This document shows positions 25,178-32,467 of a stretch of 64,000 nucleotides of DNA, piece after piece (position 1 is the first letter of the stretch; every line of letters begins with the position of its first letter). Both the position numbers and the translations under genes were made by a program. This stretch comes from Spongiactinospora sp. TRM90649 (GTDB taxonomy: Bacteria; Actinomycetota; Actinomycetes; Streptosporangiales; Streptosporangiaceae). The notes under the pieces were generated by a model. The model had not been told where the DNA came from. It was given only the letters and a program-made list of their open reading frames with translations, and ran no database searches. The stretch lies in NCBI RefSeq assembly GCF_029382225.1, contig NZ_JARLTC010000025.1, positions 1-64,000 of the forward strand, given 5' to 3'.

Positions 25178-25759
25178 ATGTCATTGCCGGAGTCCGGTTC
25201 TTCGAGCGATTCGGCGCTACTGGAGGAGGTCCTGCGGCAGGGGCAGGAGTCGCTGCTCCGGTTGCGGGAGGCGCAGGCCCGGCTCGGTGAGGTCACCGGG
25301 CGCGCGGAGAGCCCCGGCGGGCTCGCGCGGGCCACCGCCGACGGCCAGGCGGACATCAGCCATCTGCACCTCGACCCGCGCGCCCTGCGGCTCGGCCACC
25401 GCGAACTGTCCGCGCTGGTCACCGACGTGCTCCAGGCCGCGCGTGACGCGGAGACGGTCCTCTCCCGCGTGGCGCCCGCGCAGGCCGAGATCGACGAGAT
25501 CACCGGCACCGGCGCAGGGCCGAGCGGCTCGGTCTCGGCCACGGTGGACGCGCGCGGCCGGGTGCTGGGCGTCGAGTTCGCGCCCCGCGCGCTGAGACTC
25601 GACAGCCGGACGCTCGCCGAAGAGACGATCACGGCCGTCCGCGCCGCGCGGGCCGACGCCGACCGGCGGTCGGAGGCGGTGCTGCACGACGCCCTGGGCG
25701 TCGATCCCGCCGAACTGCGCGCCGCGTACGGCGGGCTGCTCGACGCGCGATGGCGCTGA
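25178..25759 (+). CDS. YbaB/EbfC-like protein with two tandem domain copies
   Basis: A 193-residue protein with an N-terminal coiled helix (~10-45) followed by two related units. Unit 1 is ATADGQADISHLHLDPRALR (about 55-100) and unit 2 is ATVDARGRVLGVEFAPRALR (about 120-165); both end in a helix. Each matches the YbaB/EbfC nucleoid-associated fold. Canonical YbaB has one such unit in ~100 residues. Such proteins accompany WXG100 genes in actinomycetes. GGGGAG lies ~7 bases before the ATG. Function beyond probable DNA or partner binding is unknown. Confidence 0.75.
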   Translation: MSLPESGSSSDSALLEEVLRQGQESLLRLREAQARLGEVTGRAESPGGLARATADGQADISHLHLDPRALRLGHRELSALVTDVLQAARDAETVLSRVAPAQAEIDEITGTGAGPSGSVSATVDARGRVLGVEFAPRALRLDSRTLAEETITAVRAARADADRRSEAVLHDALGVDPAELRAAYGGLLDARWR

Positions 25760-25875
25760 ACCCGCCGACGCGTCCGGCGCGGAGATGTGCCAGGCTTGGA
25801 ACCAGGTGACCACATCAGGGGGAGCGCAGGGAGGCCCGGTCCGGCACCCGGCCTCCGGACACCAGTGGAGGCATC

Positions 25876-26421
25876 GTGAGCTACCCCCAGCCCGGCCACT
25901 ACCCGTGGCCCCCGCCGCCCCCTCCGCCGCCGTCGCCTCCGCCGCGAACGATGCCGAGGCATCTGTCCATCGCGCTGCTGATCATCGGGGTGGTGATGGC
26001 GCTGCTGTCGGTCGGCTGGGCCCTGGCCATCGTCTTCACCGGCGGCATTCCGAACCCGCCCACCGTGGGCGGGCCTGGTGAGCTGACCTCCTCCGAGCAG
26101 CCGTCCACCCCCGACCCGTCGCCCTTCACCGGGCAGCCCACGCAGCCCACTCAACCCACGCAGCCCACGCAGGCACCGCCCGGAACCACCGGGGCGACCG
26201 GCGGGATCACCGTGCCCGAGGTGCGCGGGATGAACAGCGCCACGGCCCGGACGCTGCTCAAGCAGCTCGGCCTGACCGACGTCAGGGTCAACGCCCCGGA
26301 CGGCCGGCCGCTCGCCACCGGCAAGGAGGGGACGATCACCGATCAGACGCCGCTGCCGTCGACGCAGGTGCCGCCGGAGACGGCGATCAATCTCATGGTC
26401 GACCCGCCGCCGTCGCCGTGA
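25876..26421 (+). CDS. Single-pass membrane protein with extracellular PASTA domain
   Basis: A 181-residue protein: a Pro/Tyr-rich N-terminus (YPWPPPPPPPPSPPP), one membrane helix (~29-55), a Thr/Pro/Gln linker with four QPT repeats, and a C-terminal PASTA domain (~108-178, ITVPEVRGMNSATARTLLKQ to the V-P-P-E-T-A-I-N strand). PASTA domains bind muropeptides or beta-lactam-like ligands on Ser/Thr kinases and penicillin-binding proteins; no kinase is fused here. The GTG start has GGAGG 5 bases before it. It may be transcribed with the YbaB gene. Confidence 0.85.
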   Translation: MSYPQPGHYPWPPPPPPPPSPPPRTMPRHLSIALLIIGVVMALLSVGWALAIVFTGGIPNPPTVGGPGELTSSEQPSTPDPSPFTGQPTQPTQPTQPTQAPPGTTGATGGITVPEVRGMNSATARTLLKQLGLTDVRVNAPDGRPLATGKEGTITDQTPLPSTQVPPETAINLMVDPPPSP

Positions 26422-26426
26422 GGGGT

Positions 26427-26648
26427 TCAGTCCTTGGGGCGGACGAACAGCTCAAGATGGGAGCACCGCACGCAGCGGAAGGCGTCGACTATCCAGCGGG
26501 GTTTACCCATGCGCCGCGCGCCGCCGAACAGCCCGCGTTCCAGAATGCCGGGAATCCAGCGCGCGTATCCCTGTGACGCCTCCCCGTTGTCTTCGATGAA
26601 CCCCGGTTCCAGCTCCTGCCCGTCGCATTGCGTGCATCGCATTTCCAT
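26427..26648 (-). CDS. Small zinc-ribbon protein (DUF6487-like)
   Basis: A 73-residue protein with two CxxC knuckles, CTQC near the N-terminus and CVRC near the C-terminus, consistent with one bound zinc. The middle (GYARWIPGILERGLFGGARR) matches a widespread family of uncharacterised actinobacterial and other zinc-ribbon proteins. The ATG at 26648 is preferred to GTG 26666. It ends 5 bp from the convergent PASTA gene and starts 18 bp from the SRPBCC gene's stop. Confidence 0.75.
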   Translation of the reverse strand: MEMRCTQCDGQELEPGFIEDNGEASQGYARWIPGILERGLFGGARRMGKPRWIVDAFRCVRCSHLELFVRPKD

Positions 26649-26666
26649 ACTGTGACAGGTAACCAC

Positions 26667-27170
26667 TTATCCGGTCTGCGGGATACGCGTCACCGCGTTC
26701 TTGAGCGCGTTCAGATAACTCTCGTGCGCGGCGCGGAGCTTCGCCGAGGAGAAGATCAGGGGCACCAGCGGCCCCGCCAGCGACTCCCGGATGGTCACCT
26801 TGGTCCGGCCGCGGGGGAGCGGTTCGAGGGTCTGCCGGTCCACCGCCTGGTAAGCGAGGAACACGCCGGTCCAGGTCAGTTCCCTGCCGGGTGAGACGAC
26901 GGCGAACCTCGACCTGATCTTGACTCCCCCGAGCCGCCACACGAACGGCTCGCCGGGGGCGATGTCGCCGAGTTCCAGCACGCGGTGACCCGGCGTCCAC
27001 TCGGGCCAGCGGCGCAGGTCGGCGAGCACGGACCATACCGTCCACGGGTCGGCGTCCACGATCACGCTCGACTCGGAGCGCACCGGCGCCGCCTCGTCGA
27101 TCCGTCCCCGGAACGCGTATTCGGCCTGCAGCGCGTCGAGCGACGGTCCCCGGTAGAACAGCTTCTCCAT
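26667..27170 (-). CDS. SRPBCC (START-like) family protein
   Basis: A 167-residue polyketide-cyclase/START-like helix-grip protein. SVIVDADPWTVWSVLADLRR and WPEWTPGHRVLELG are typical, followed by beta strands and the long C-terminal helix LRAAHESYLNALKNAV. It probably binds a hydrophobic small ligand in its cavity. The ATG at 27170 has GTGAGGAG about 8 bases before it. Two palindromic operators lie 20-70 bp upstream, so it is under tight regulation by a TetR-like protein. Confidence 0.85.
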   Translation of the reverse strand: MEKLFYRGPSLDALQAEYAFRGRIDEAAPVRSESSVIVDADPWTVWSVLADLRRWPEWTPGHRVLELGDIAPGEPFVWRLGGVKIRSRFAVVSPGRELTWTGVFLAYQAVDRQTLEPLPRGRTKVTIRESLAGPLVPLIFSSAKLRAAHESYLNALKNAVTRIPQTG

Positions 27171-27180
27171 GTCAGCACTC

Positions 27181-27240
27181 CTCACGTTCGAGAGCAATGC
27201 TCTCTTATGTGAGCGTCGTTCGTCAAGAGCACCGCTCTCA
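27181..27240. promoter_or_regulatory. Double palindromic operator upstream of the SRPBCC gene
   Basis: Core 1 is GAGAGCAATGCTCTC (27190-27204), a perfect 7+1+7 dyad. It is nested symmetrically, 4 bases out on each side, within CTCAC (27181-27185) and GTGAG (27209-27213). Core 2, AAGAGCACCGCTCTC (27225-27239), is a weaker copy about 35 bp away. The half-site AGAGC is typical of TetR-type operators in actinomycetes. Confidence 0.7.
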
Positions 27241-27510
27241 GGCCGGCTGGGCCGACCATGGGGGTGGCGCGCATGCCGACCAGCACGTACGGCGTGCCGT
27301 CCGGCAGCGTGGCGACCCGCTCCTTCAGCGCCCGGTCCCATGTCCGGCCGGTCAGCACCTCCACGACGCGGCCCAGCACCGCGTAACCGGCGCTGCCGTA
27401 GGACGGCGCGGTGCCGGGCGGGCAGTCCAGCGGCACTTCGCGGGCGGCCCGGACGTACTCGGCCAGGCAGTCGTCACCGCGTCCGGAGTCGTAGGTGAGT
27501 CGTGCTCGGC
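27182..27510 (-). pseudogene. Serine-hydrolase (beta-lactamase family) internal fragment
   Basis: Reading on the minus strand from about 27505, the sequence encodes LTYDSGRGDDCLAEYVRAA, then CPPGTAPSYGSAGYAVLGRV, VEVLTGRTWDRALKERV and LPDGTPYVLVGMRATPMVG. This resembles the middle of class C beta-lactamase-like esterases, including the conserved Tyr-Gly-Ser-Ala-Gly-Tyr motif. The N-terminal catalytic SxxK part and the C-terminal half are missing. The open frame then runs through the operator. It abuts a TetR fragment, as if a deletion joined two genes. Confidence 0.6.
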
Positions 27511-27740
27511 GAGACCGGGGTGGCCTACCTGGGGCCCAACGTGCTGCGGCTGTCCGAGGCCATGCTCGGCGTCTTCGAGGAGGGCGGCTTCTCGCTGGAA
27601 GGCGCCGACCAGGCGCTGAACACGCTCACCGCCTATGTCATCGGCCGGTCGTTCAGCGAGGCCGCCTGGCTGACCACCCTGGCCCGCAGCGGCCAGGACG
27701 AACGGGAGTGGACGGCACGCCTGTGGCCCGCCGCCGGGCA
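27502..27740 (+). pseudogene. TetR-family regulator, C-terminal fragment only
   Basis: The plus-strand frame reads VAYLGPNVLRLSEAMLGVFE, LNTLTAYVIGRSFSEAAWLT and ARSGQDEREWTARLWPAAG, which match the ligand-binding C-terminal domain of TetR/AcrR regulators. The entire DNA-binding N-terminus is absent, and the C-terminus degenerates into Arg-rich out-of-family sequence. Its position beside the AGAGC operators suggests it was the regulator of the SRPBCC gene before truncation. Confidence 0.6.
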
Positions 27741-27751
27741 CCGGCGGCGGG

Positions 27752-28096
27752 TCAGGTGCGGGAGACCAGGGCCACCACCAGCGCGGCGACGCCCTCCCGG
27801 ACGACGGCCAGGACCGCGTCCTTGGCGCCGCCCGCGACGGCCGTGCCGAGTGCGCGCAGGCGGCCCGGTTCGGCCTCGACGGCGGCGACGACCGCGCCGG
27901 GGTCGGTGATCGTTCCGTCGGGGGCGACCACGCCGTCCCTGGTCAGCCGGGTGACGAAGGCGCGCAGTTCGGCGACGGCGGCGTCGAGGTCCGCCCGGGA
28001 CACGCCTTCCGAGTTGTTGACGGTGAATGTGTTGTTGTTACCGCTCTGCGTGTACTTGTCGCGTCCGACCTTGTCCCCGAACACGTAGTCCGGCAT
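27752..28096 (-). CDS. Hypothetical protein with GDKVGRDKY signature
   Basis: A 114-residue protein of no known family. The N-terminus is FGDKVGRDKYTQSGNNNTFT, related to Gly-Asp-Lys turn repeats seen at the edges of bacterial signalling or conflict proteins. Residues ~35-65 form a helix (RADLDAAVAELRAFVTRL), and the C-terminal ~45 residues are a hydrophobic Ala/Val-rich helix pair. It lies 22 bp downstream of a DUF6232-like gene whose C-terminus carries the same GDKVGRDKY signature, so the two probably work together. Confidence 0.6.
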   Translation of the reverse strand: MPDYVFGDKVGRDKYTQSGNNNTFTVNNSEGVSRADLDAAVAELRAFVTRLTRDGVVAPDGTITDPGAVVAAVEAEPGRLRALGTAVAGGAKDAVLAVVREGVAALVVALVSRT

Positions 28097-28118
28097 CCGT
28101 CCCAGCCCCTTCCCTCGC

Positions 28119-28691
28119 CTAACTGTTGAAGGTCATCCTGTTGCCGGTCCCGTCCTGGTGGTACTTGTCCCTGCCGACCTTGTCGCCGACCACCAGGTCC
28201 CCGCTGACGTGGATGGTCCGCTCCTCGGACGGCGGGTCCTCGATGGCGGACACGATCTCGCCCTTGATCCGGTGGATCTCCCGGTGGTCGCTGCCGGAAA
28301 GCGCGGTGTACTGGGTGCCCGCCGCCTCGATCACCAGCGCGTACCTGGGCCGCCTGATCACGATCCGGTAGAAGAGCACGACCAGCAGGTACGCCGCCCG
28401 GATCCCCGCCAGGCCCAGCGCGTACGGCATGAACTGCCGGACCGCGCCCTCGATGTCGTAGCCGATGTCGACGTCCAGCTCCGGCAGCACCACGTCGAGC
28501 GCCACCACGGCCACACCGACCAGCACGATCAGGGCGGCGATCTCCCTCAGCGGGTAGTAGGTCGCGTACTTGCCGCCCCACACCAGCTTGAGGGTCTGCA
28601 CCCGGGAGATGTTCGCCAGCGGGTACACCTCATGCGCGATCCGGACGACCCGCTTGCTGATCCGGATCTCACCCACGTGTTCCTTGGCCAT
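28119..28691 (-). CDS. DUF6232-like membrane protein with C-terminal GDKVGRDKY signature
   Basis: A 190-residue protein. It begins with a short beta domain (EIRISKRVVRIAHEVYPLAN), then two membrane segments (~50-70 and ~88-112) and a PH-like beta region (ALVIEAAGTQYTALSG...IHRIKGEIVSAIE). The extreme C-terminus is VSGDLVVGDKVGRDKYHQDG, the signature shared with the next gene. This architecture matches uncharacterised DUF6232-type proteins. The ATG at 28691 has CGGAGG about 6 bases upstream, so I exclude the in-frame extension to 28742. Confidence 0.7.
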   Translation of the reverse strand: MAKEHVGEIRISKRVVRIAHEVYPLANISRVQTLKLVWGGKYATYYPLREIAALIVLVGVAVVALDVVLPELDVDIGYDIEGAVRQFMPYALGLAGIRAAYLLVVLFYRIVIRRPRYALVIEAAGTQYTALSGSDHREIHRIKGEIVSAIEDPPSEERTIHVSGDLVVGDKVGRDKYHQDGTGNRMTFNS

Positions 28692-28794
28692 GCCGTCCTC
28701 CGGGCAGGATGGAACGCTCGTCCCCCACACGGACGAACGCATACACCATGACGCCGATGGCGGCGGAGCGAGAGAGTACCCCCCTACTCAGGTA

Positions 28795-28819
28795 GGGCGG
28801 GCGGGGCGTGAGCCGCCCC
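28795..28819 (-). terminator. GC-rich hairpin after the 28840 gene
   Basis: GGGCGG (28795-28800) can pair with CCGCCC (28813-28818), or GGGGC (28803-28807) with GCCCC (28815-28819). The element lies 20-45 bp beyond the stop of the minus-strand gene at 28840. It is a plausible terminator without a U-run. Confidence 0.35.
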
Positions 28820-28839
28820 CGGGGGCCGGGGGGTACGGC

Positions 28840-29460
28840 TCAGGAACGTCCCTCGCGCGGAGGGAGATGGGTGTCGAGCCAGTCCAGCTCGGCGAGGAGG
28901 CGGTCGGGCGGCCCCGCGAGCGAGGGGTCGCCGAGGGTGAAGTCGAGGGCGTCTCGCGTGGCCTGGTAGCGGGTGGCGGCGAGCAGCCGGGTGCGGACGA
29001 CGGGATCGTGGGCCGCCCCGGCCTCGATCACCGTGGTGCGGGCCATGGCCGCGAGCTTGGCGGCCAGGACGTGGGTGCGACGGAATTCACGCCGCCGTAT
29101 CGGGGAGAGGACCCAGAGGACGGCCCGCAGTACGACGGCGGGGTGACGGCAGGTGAGAGCGTGGCGGCCCGCCGCCAGCACCGCGCCGGGGAGGGTCGCC
29201 TCCGTGGCACGCCGAAGGCACTCGGCCTCCAGCGAGGCGAGGCGATCGACGCGGGCGCGCAGGCGGACGAGGAGGAGCCGCGAGAACATCTCCACCAGTT
29301 CCTGGTGGCGGCTGACCAGGCGGGGCTCCCAGGAGGTGCCGCGCTCCAGGGTGGGCAGGTCGGGATGATGGCCGAAGACCATCTCATGGGCGCGGACCGT
29401 GCAGGCGTAGGTCAGGGCGAGAACGACGTCTCTGGCGCGTCTCTTCGTCTGGACCTTCAT
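28840..29460 (-). CDS. Hypothetical helical protein
   Basis: A 206-residue, largely helical, Arg/Leu-rich protein I do not recognise. Segments include RLVSRHQELVEMFSRLLLVR, LRARVDRLASLEAECLRRA and RRTHVLAAKLAAMARTTVIE. There are no membrane segments strong enough to call and no catalytic motif. The ATG at 29460 (MKVQTKRRAR) is used; the longer frame to 29619 has atypical composition. The ribosome-binding site is not clear. It is isolated by a GC hairpin on one side and a divergent glucose dehydrogenase gene on the other. Confidence 0.55.
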   Translation of the reverse strand: MKVQTKRRARDVVLALTYACTVRAHEMVFGHHPDLPTLERGTSWEPRLVSRHQELVEMFSRLLLVRLRARVDRLASLEAECLRRATEATLPGAVLAAGRHALTCRHPAVVLRAVLWVLSPIRRREFRRTHVLAAKLAAMARTTVIEAGAAHDPVVRTRLLAATRYQATRDALDFTLGDPSLAGPPDRLLAELDWLDTHLPPREGRS

Positions 29461-29701
29461 GATCGTGCTGGTTGATGGGTGCTGCGAACAGGGACGATAT
29501 TCATGGCCCTCCCGAGGGATACTGCTGCGCGGATGGCCGTCATGGCGGGGAAGCCCTGGCTTCAAGTATCTCAGGTGTTCGTCTGCCGTGCAGGCGACAC
29601 CCCTCTCAAAGCACCTCAAATCAACCCCAGACGCACTGTGGGCCTAAGCATTGAACTCAGGGGTAAATGCGCAGGTACGGGGCATCGAGCAGGAGGACGG
29701 C

Positions 29702-30754
29702 ATGCGTGCGATCACCGTGGAACCCGGCCAGAAGGGGTCGCTGCGGGTGGAAGACGTGCCCGATCCCGTGCCCGGCCGGGACGACCTGCTGGTGCAAGGA
29801 CTGGCCCTGGGCATCTGCGGCACCGACCGGGAGATCGCCTCCGGCGAGTACGGCTGGCCGCCGGAAGGCCACGACCGGCTGATCCTCGGCCACGAGTCGC
29901 TCGGCCGGGTCGTCCAGGCCCCCGCGGGCTCCGGATTCACCGAGGGAGACCTCGTCGTCGGCGTGGTCCGGCGGCCCGACCCGGTGCCGTGCGGGGCCTG
30001 CGCCCAAGGCGAGTTCGACATGTGCCGCAACAACCGCTACGTCGAACGCGGCATCAAACAGCTCGACGGCTTCGGCAGCGAGCGGTGGACCATCGAGGCC
30101 GGCTACGCCGTCAAGCTCGATCCGGCGCTCGAATACCTGGGCGTGCTAATGGAGCCCACGACCGTGCTGGCCAAGGCATGGGACCAGATCGAGCGCATCG
30201 GGGCACGGGCCTGGTTCGAACCCCGCCGCGTCCTGGTCACCGGGGCCGGGCCGATCGGCCTGCTCGCCGCCCTGCTGGGCAGGCAGCGGGGCCTGGAAGT
30301 GGCCGTGCTGGACCGCGTCACCGAAGGGATCAAGCCCGAGCTGGTGCGCGCCCTGGGCGCCGAGTACCACACGGGGACGATCGCCGAGGCGGTCGGCGAC
30401 ACCGGCCCCGACATCATCATCGAGGCGACCGGCGCCGGGCGGCTCGTGTTCGACGCCATGGAGAAGATCGCGTCCGGCGGGATCGTCTGCCTCACGGGCG
30501 TGTCCACATCCGGGCGCGACCTGCGGGTGGACGCGGGGGCGATCAGCCGGGAGATCGTGCTGGAGAACAATGTGATCTTCGGTTCGGTGAACGCCAACCT
30601 GCGGCACTACCAACTGGCCACCGTCGCGCTCGCCGCGGCCGACCGTTCCTGGCTGAGCCGGTTGATCACCCGGCGGATTCCGCTGGCGGACGTCGCCGAG
30701 GCGATGGAACCCGACCCCGACGACATCAAGGTGGTCGTCGACCTGACGGCGTGA
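29702..30754 (+). CDS. Glucose 1-dehydrogenase (zinc-dependent MDR family)
   Basis: A 350-residue medium-chain dehydrogenase of the glucose-dehydrogenase subfamily. The catalytic zinc region is GICGTDREI and LGHESLGRV; the structural-zinc-type lobe is PVPCGACAQGEFDMCRNN. The Rossmann motif is VLVTGAGPIGLLAALLG, and the C-terminal substrate domain (LENNVIFGSVNANLRHY) is specific to glucose dehydrogenases. It oxidises D-glucose to gluconolactone with NAD(P)+. AGGAGGA lies 5 bases before the ATG at 29702. It is followed by gnd, giving an oxidative sugar pair. Confidence 0.88.
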   Translation: MRAITVEPGQKGSLRVEDVPDPVPGRDDLLVQGLALGICGTDREIASGEYGWPPEGHDRLILGHESLGRVVQAPAGSGFTEGDLVVGVVRRPDPVPCGACAQGEFDMCRNNRYVERGIKQLDGFGSERWTIEAGYAVKLDPALEYLGVLMEPTTVLAKAWDQIERIGARAWFEPRRVLVTGAGPIGLLAALLGRQRGLEVAVLDRVTEGIKPELVRALGAEYHTGTIAEAVGDTGPDIIIEATGAGRLVFDAMEKIASGGIVCLTGVSTSGRDLRVDAGAISREIVLENNVIFGSVNANLRHYQLATVALAAADRSWLSRLITRRIPLADVAEAMEPDPDDIKVVVDLTA

Positions 30755-30845
30755 CCCGGGCCGGGCCGGGACCTGGGCGTCGCCGCGTCCCGGTGAGGAT
30801 GCAGGATGATCGGGAGACACGGCGAAGAGACGGCAAGGAGCCGAC

Positions 30846-32267
30846 ATGGCGGATAAGGCAGTCATCGGGGTCACCGGCCTCGCGGTAATGGGCCGCAACC
30901 TGGCCCGCAACCTCGCCAGGCATGGTCATTCCGTGGCGCTGCACAACCGGACCACGGCCAAGACCAAGGCGCTGGTGGAAGAATTCGGGCACGAGGGTCA
31001 CTTCGTGCCCGCCGAGTCGGCGCAGGAGTTCGTCGCCTCGCTGGAACGCCCCCGCAGGCTGGTCATCATGGTCAAGGCGGGCGCGCCGACGGACGCGGTG
31101 ATCGACGAGTTCGCGGACCTGCTCGAACCCGGCGACATGATCGTCGACGGCGGCAACGCCCACTTCGCCGACACCCGGCGGCGCGAGGCGGCGCTGCGCG
31201 AGCGCGGCCTGCACTTCGTCGGCACCGGGATCTCCGGCGGCGAGGAGGGCGCGCTGAACGGCCCGAGCATCATGCCGGGCGGCTCCGCGGAGTCCTACCG
31301 GGCCCTCGGGCCGCTGCTGGAGAGCATCGCCGCCAAGGTGGACGGAACGCCGTGCTGCGTCCACGTCGGACCGGACGGCGCGGGCCACTTCGTCAAGATG
31401 GTGCACAACGGCATCGAGTACGCCGACATGCAGCTCATCGCCGAGGCGTACGACCTGCTCCGCCAGGGCGCCGGGATGTCGCCCGCCGAGATCGCCGAGG
31501 TGTTCACCTCGTGGAACTCGGGGCGGCTGGAGTCGTACCTGATCGAGATCACCGCCGAAGTGCTCGCGCACACCGACGCGAAGACCGGCAAGCCGTTCGT
31601 GGACGTGATCCAGGACCAGGCCGAGCAGAAGGGCACCGGCCGTTGGACCGTGCAGACCGCCCTCGACCTGGGCGTCCCGGTCAGCGGCATCGCCGAGGCG
31701 GTCTTCGCCCGATCGGTCTCCGGCCACGCCGATCTGCGCCGCTCCGGACGCGGCCTGCCCGGCCCGAGCGACCTGCGGGACGAGGTCTCGCCGGACGACG
31801 TCGAGAAGGCGCTGTACGCGTCGAAGATCATCGCCTACGCGCAGGGGTTCAACCAGATCCAGGCGGCGAGCGCGGAGTACGACTGGAGCATCGACCTCGG
31901 CTCGATGGCGACGATCTGGCGGGGCGGCTGCATCATCCGGGCCCGGTTCCTCGACCGGATTCGCGGCGCCTACGAAGCGGACCCGGGCAACGCCACGCTG
32001 CTCACCGACGACCACTTCAGCGAGGCGCTCGGCGACGCGCAGGACGCGTGGCGCGGCGTGGTCGCCACCTCCGCCAAGCTCGGCATCCCGGCTCCGGGGT
32101 TCGGGTCGGCGCTGGCGTACTACGACGCGTTGCGGGCCGAACGGCTGCCCGCGGCGCTCACTCAGGCGCAGCGCGACTTCTTCGGGGCGCACACCTATCG
32201 GCGCGTGGACGAGGAGGGCTCCTTCCACACGCGGTGGGAGGCGGGCCGCACCGAAGAACGCGCCTGA
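30846..32267 (+). CDS. gnd: 6-phosphogluconate dehydrogenase, NADP-dependent, decarboxylating
   Basis: A 473-residue enzyme of the long (GndA) form. It oxidatively decarboxylates 6-phosphogluconate to ribulose-5-phosphate, yielding NADPH in the cytoplasm. Diagnostic motifs: VTGLAVMGRNLARN (NADP binding), GTGISGGEEGA, and KMVHNGIEYADMQLIAEAYD with the catalytic Lys and substrate-binding residues; the C-terminal FFGAHTYRRVD completes the family. AAGGAG precedes the ATG by 6 bases. It lies 91 bp after glucose dehydrogenase on the same strand, probably in one operon. Confidence 0.95.
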   Translation: MADKAVIGVTGLAVMGRNLARNLARHGHSVALHNRTTAKTKALVEEFGHEGHFVPAESAQEFVASLERPRRLVIMVKAGAPTDAVIDEFADLLEPGDMIVDGGNAHFADTRRREAALRERGLHFVGTGISGGEEGALNGPSIMPGGSAESYRALGPLLESIAAKVDGTPCCVHVGPDGAGHFVKMVHNGIEYADMQLIAEAYDLLRQGAGMSPAEIAEVFTSWNSGRLESYLIEITAEVLAHTDAKTGKPFVDVIQDQAEQKGTGRWTVQTALDLGVPVSGIAEAVFARSVSGHADLRRSGRGLPGPSDLRDEVSPDDVEKALYASKIIAYAQGFNQIQAASAEYDWSIDLGSMATIWRGGCIIRARFLDRIRGAYEADPGNATLLTDDHFSEALGDAQDAWRGVVATSAKLGIPAPGFGSALAYYDALRAERLPAALTQAQRDFFGAHTYRRVDEEGSFHTRWEAGRTEERA

Positions 32268-32329
32268 CCGCCAGCCGCCTGGGATTCGCCGAGGTGTGGT
32301 TCGCGTCGCCCCTTCGTCCGAACGGCCAA

Positions 32330-32345
32330 TGATTCACGTGAAACA
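32330..32345. promoter_or_regulatory. parS-like ParB-binding site
   Basis: TGATTCACGTGAAACA differs at one position from the general bacterial parS TGTTNCACGTGAAACA. It lies in the intergenic space between gnd and the LCP gene. CACGTG at its core is a perfect palindrome. ParB occupancy is inferred, not shown. Confidence 0.55.
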
Positions 32346-32467
32346 TCGGGTGTTCGGCGGGGGCGGCGGCGGGGAACTTTACCTTGGGTTTTGCCCACGT
32401 CAGGGGTGAAAGCGCGAGCCCTGTGATGGGCTTCCTCATTGAGCATGGTTGTGAGGGGGCGGCGGCG

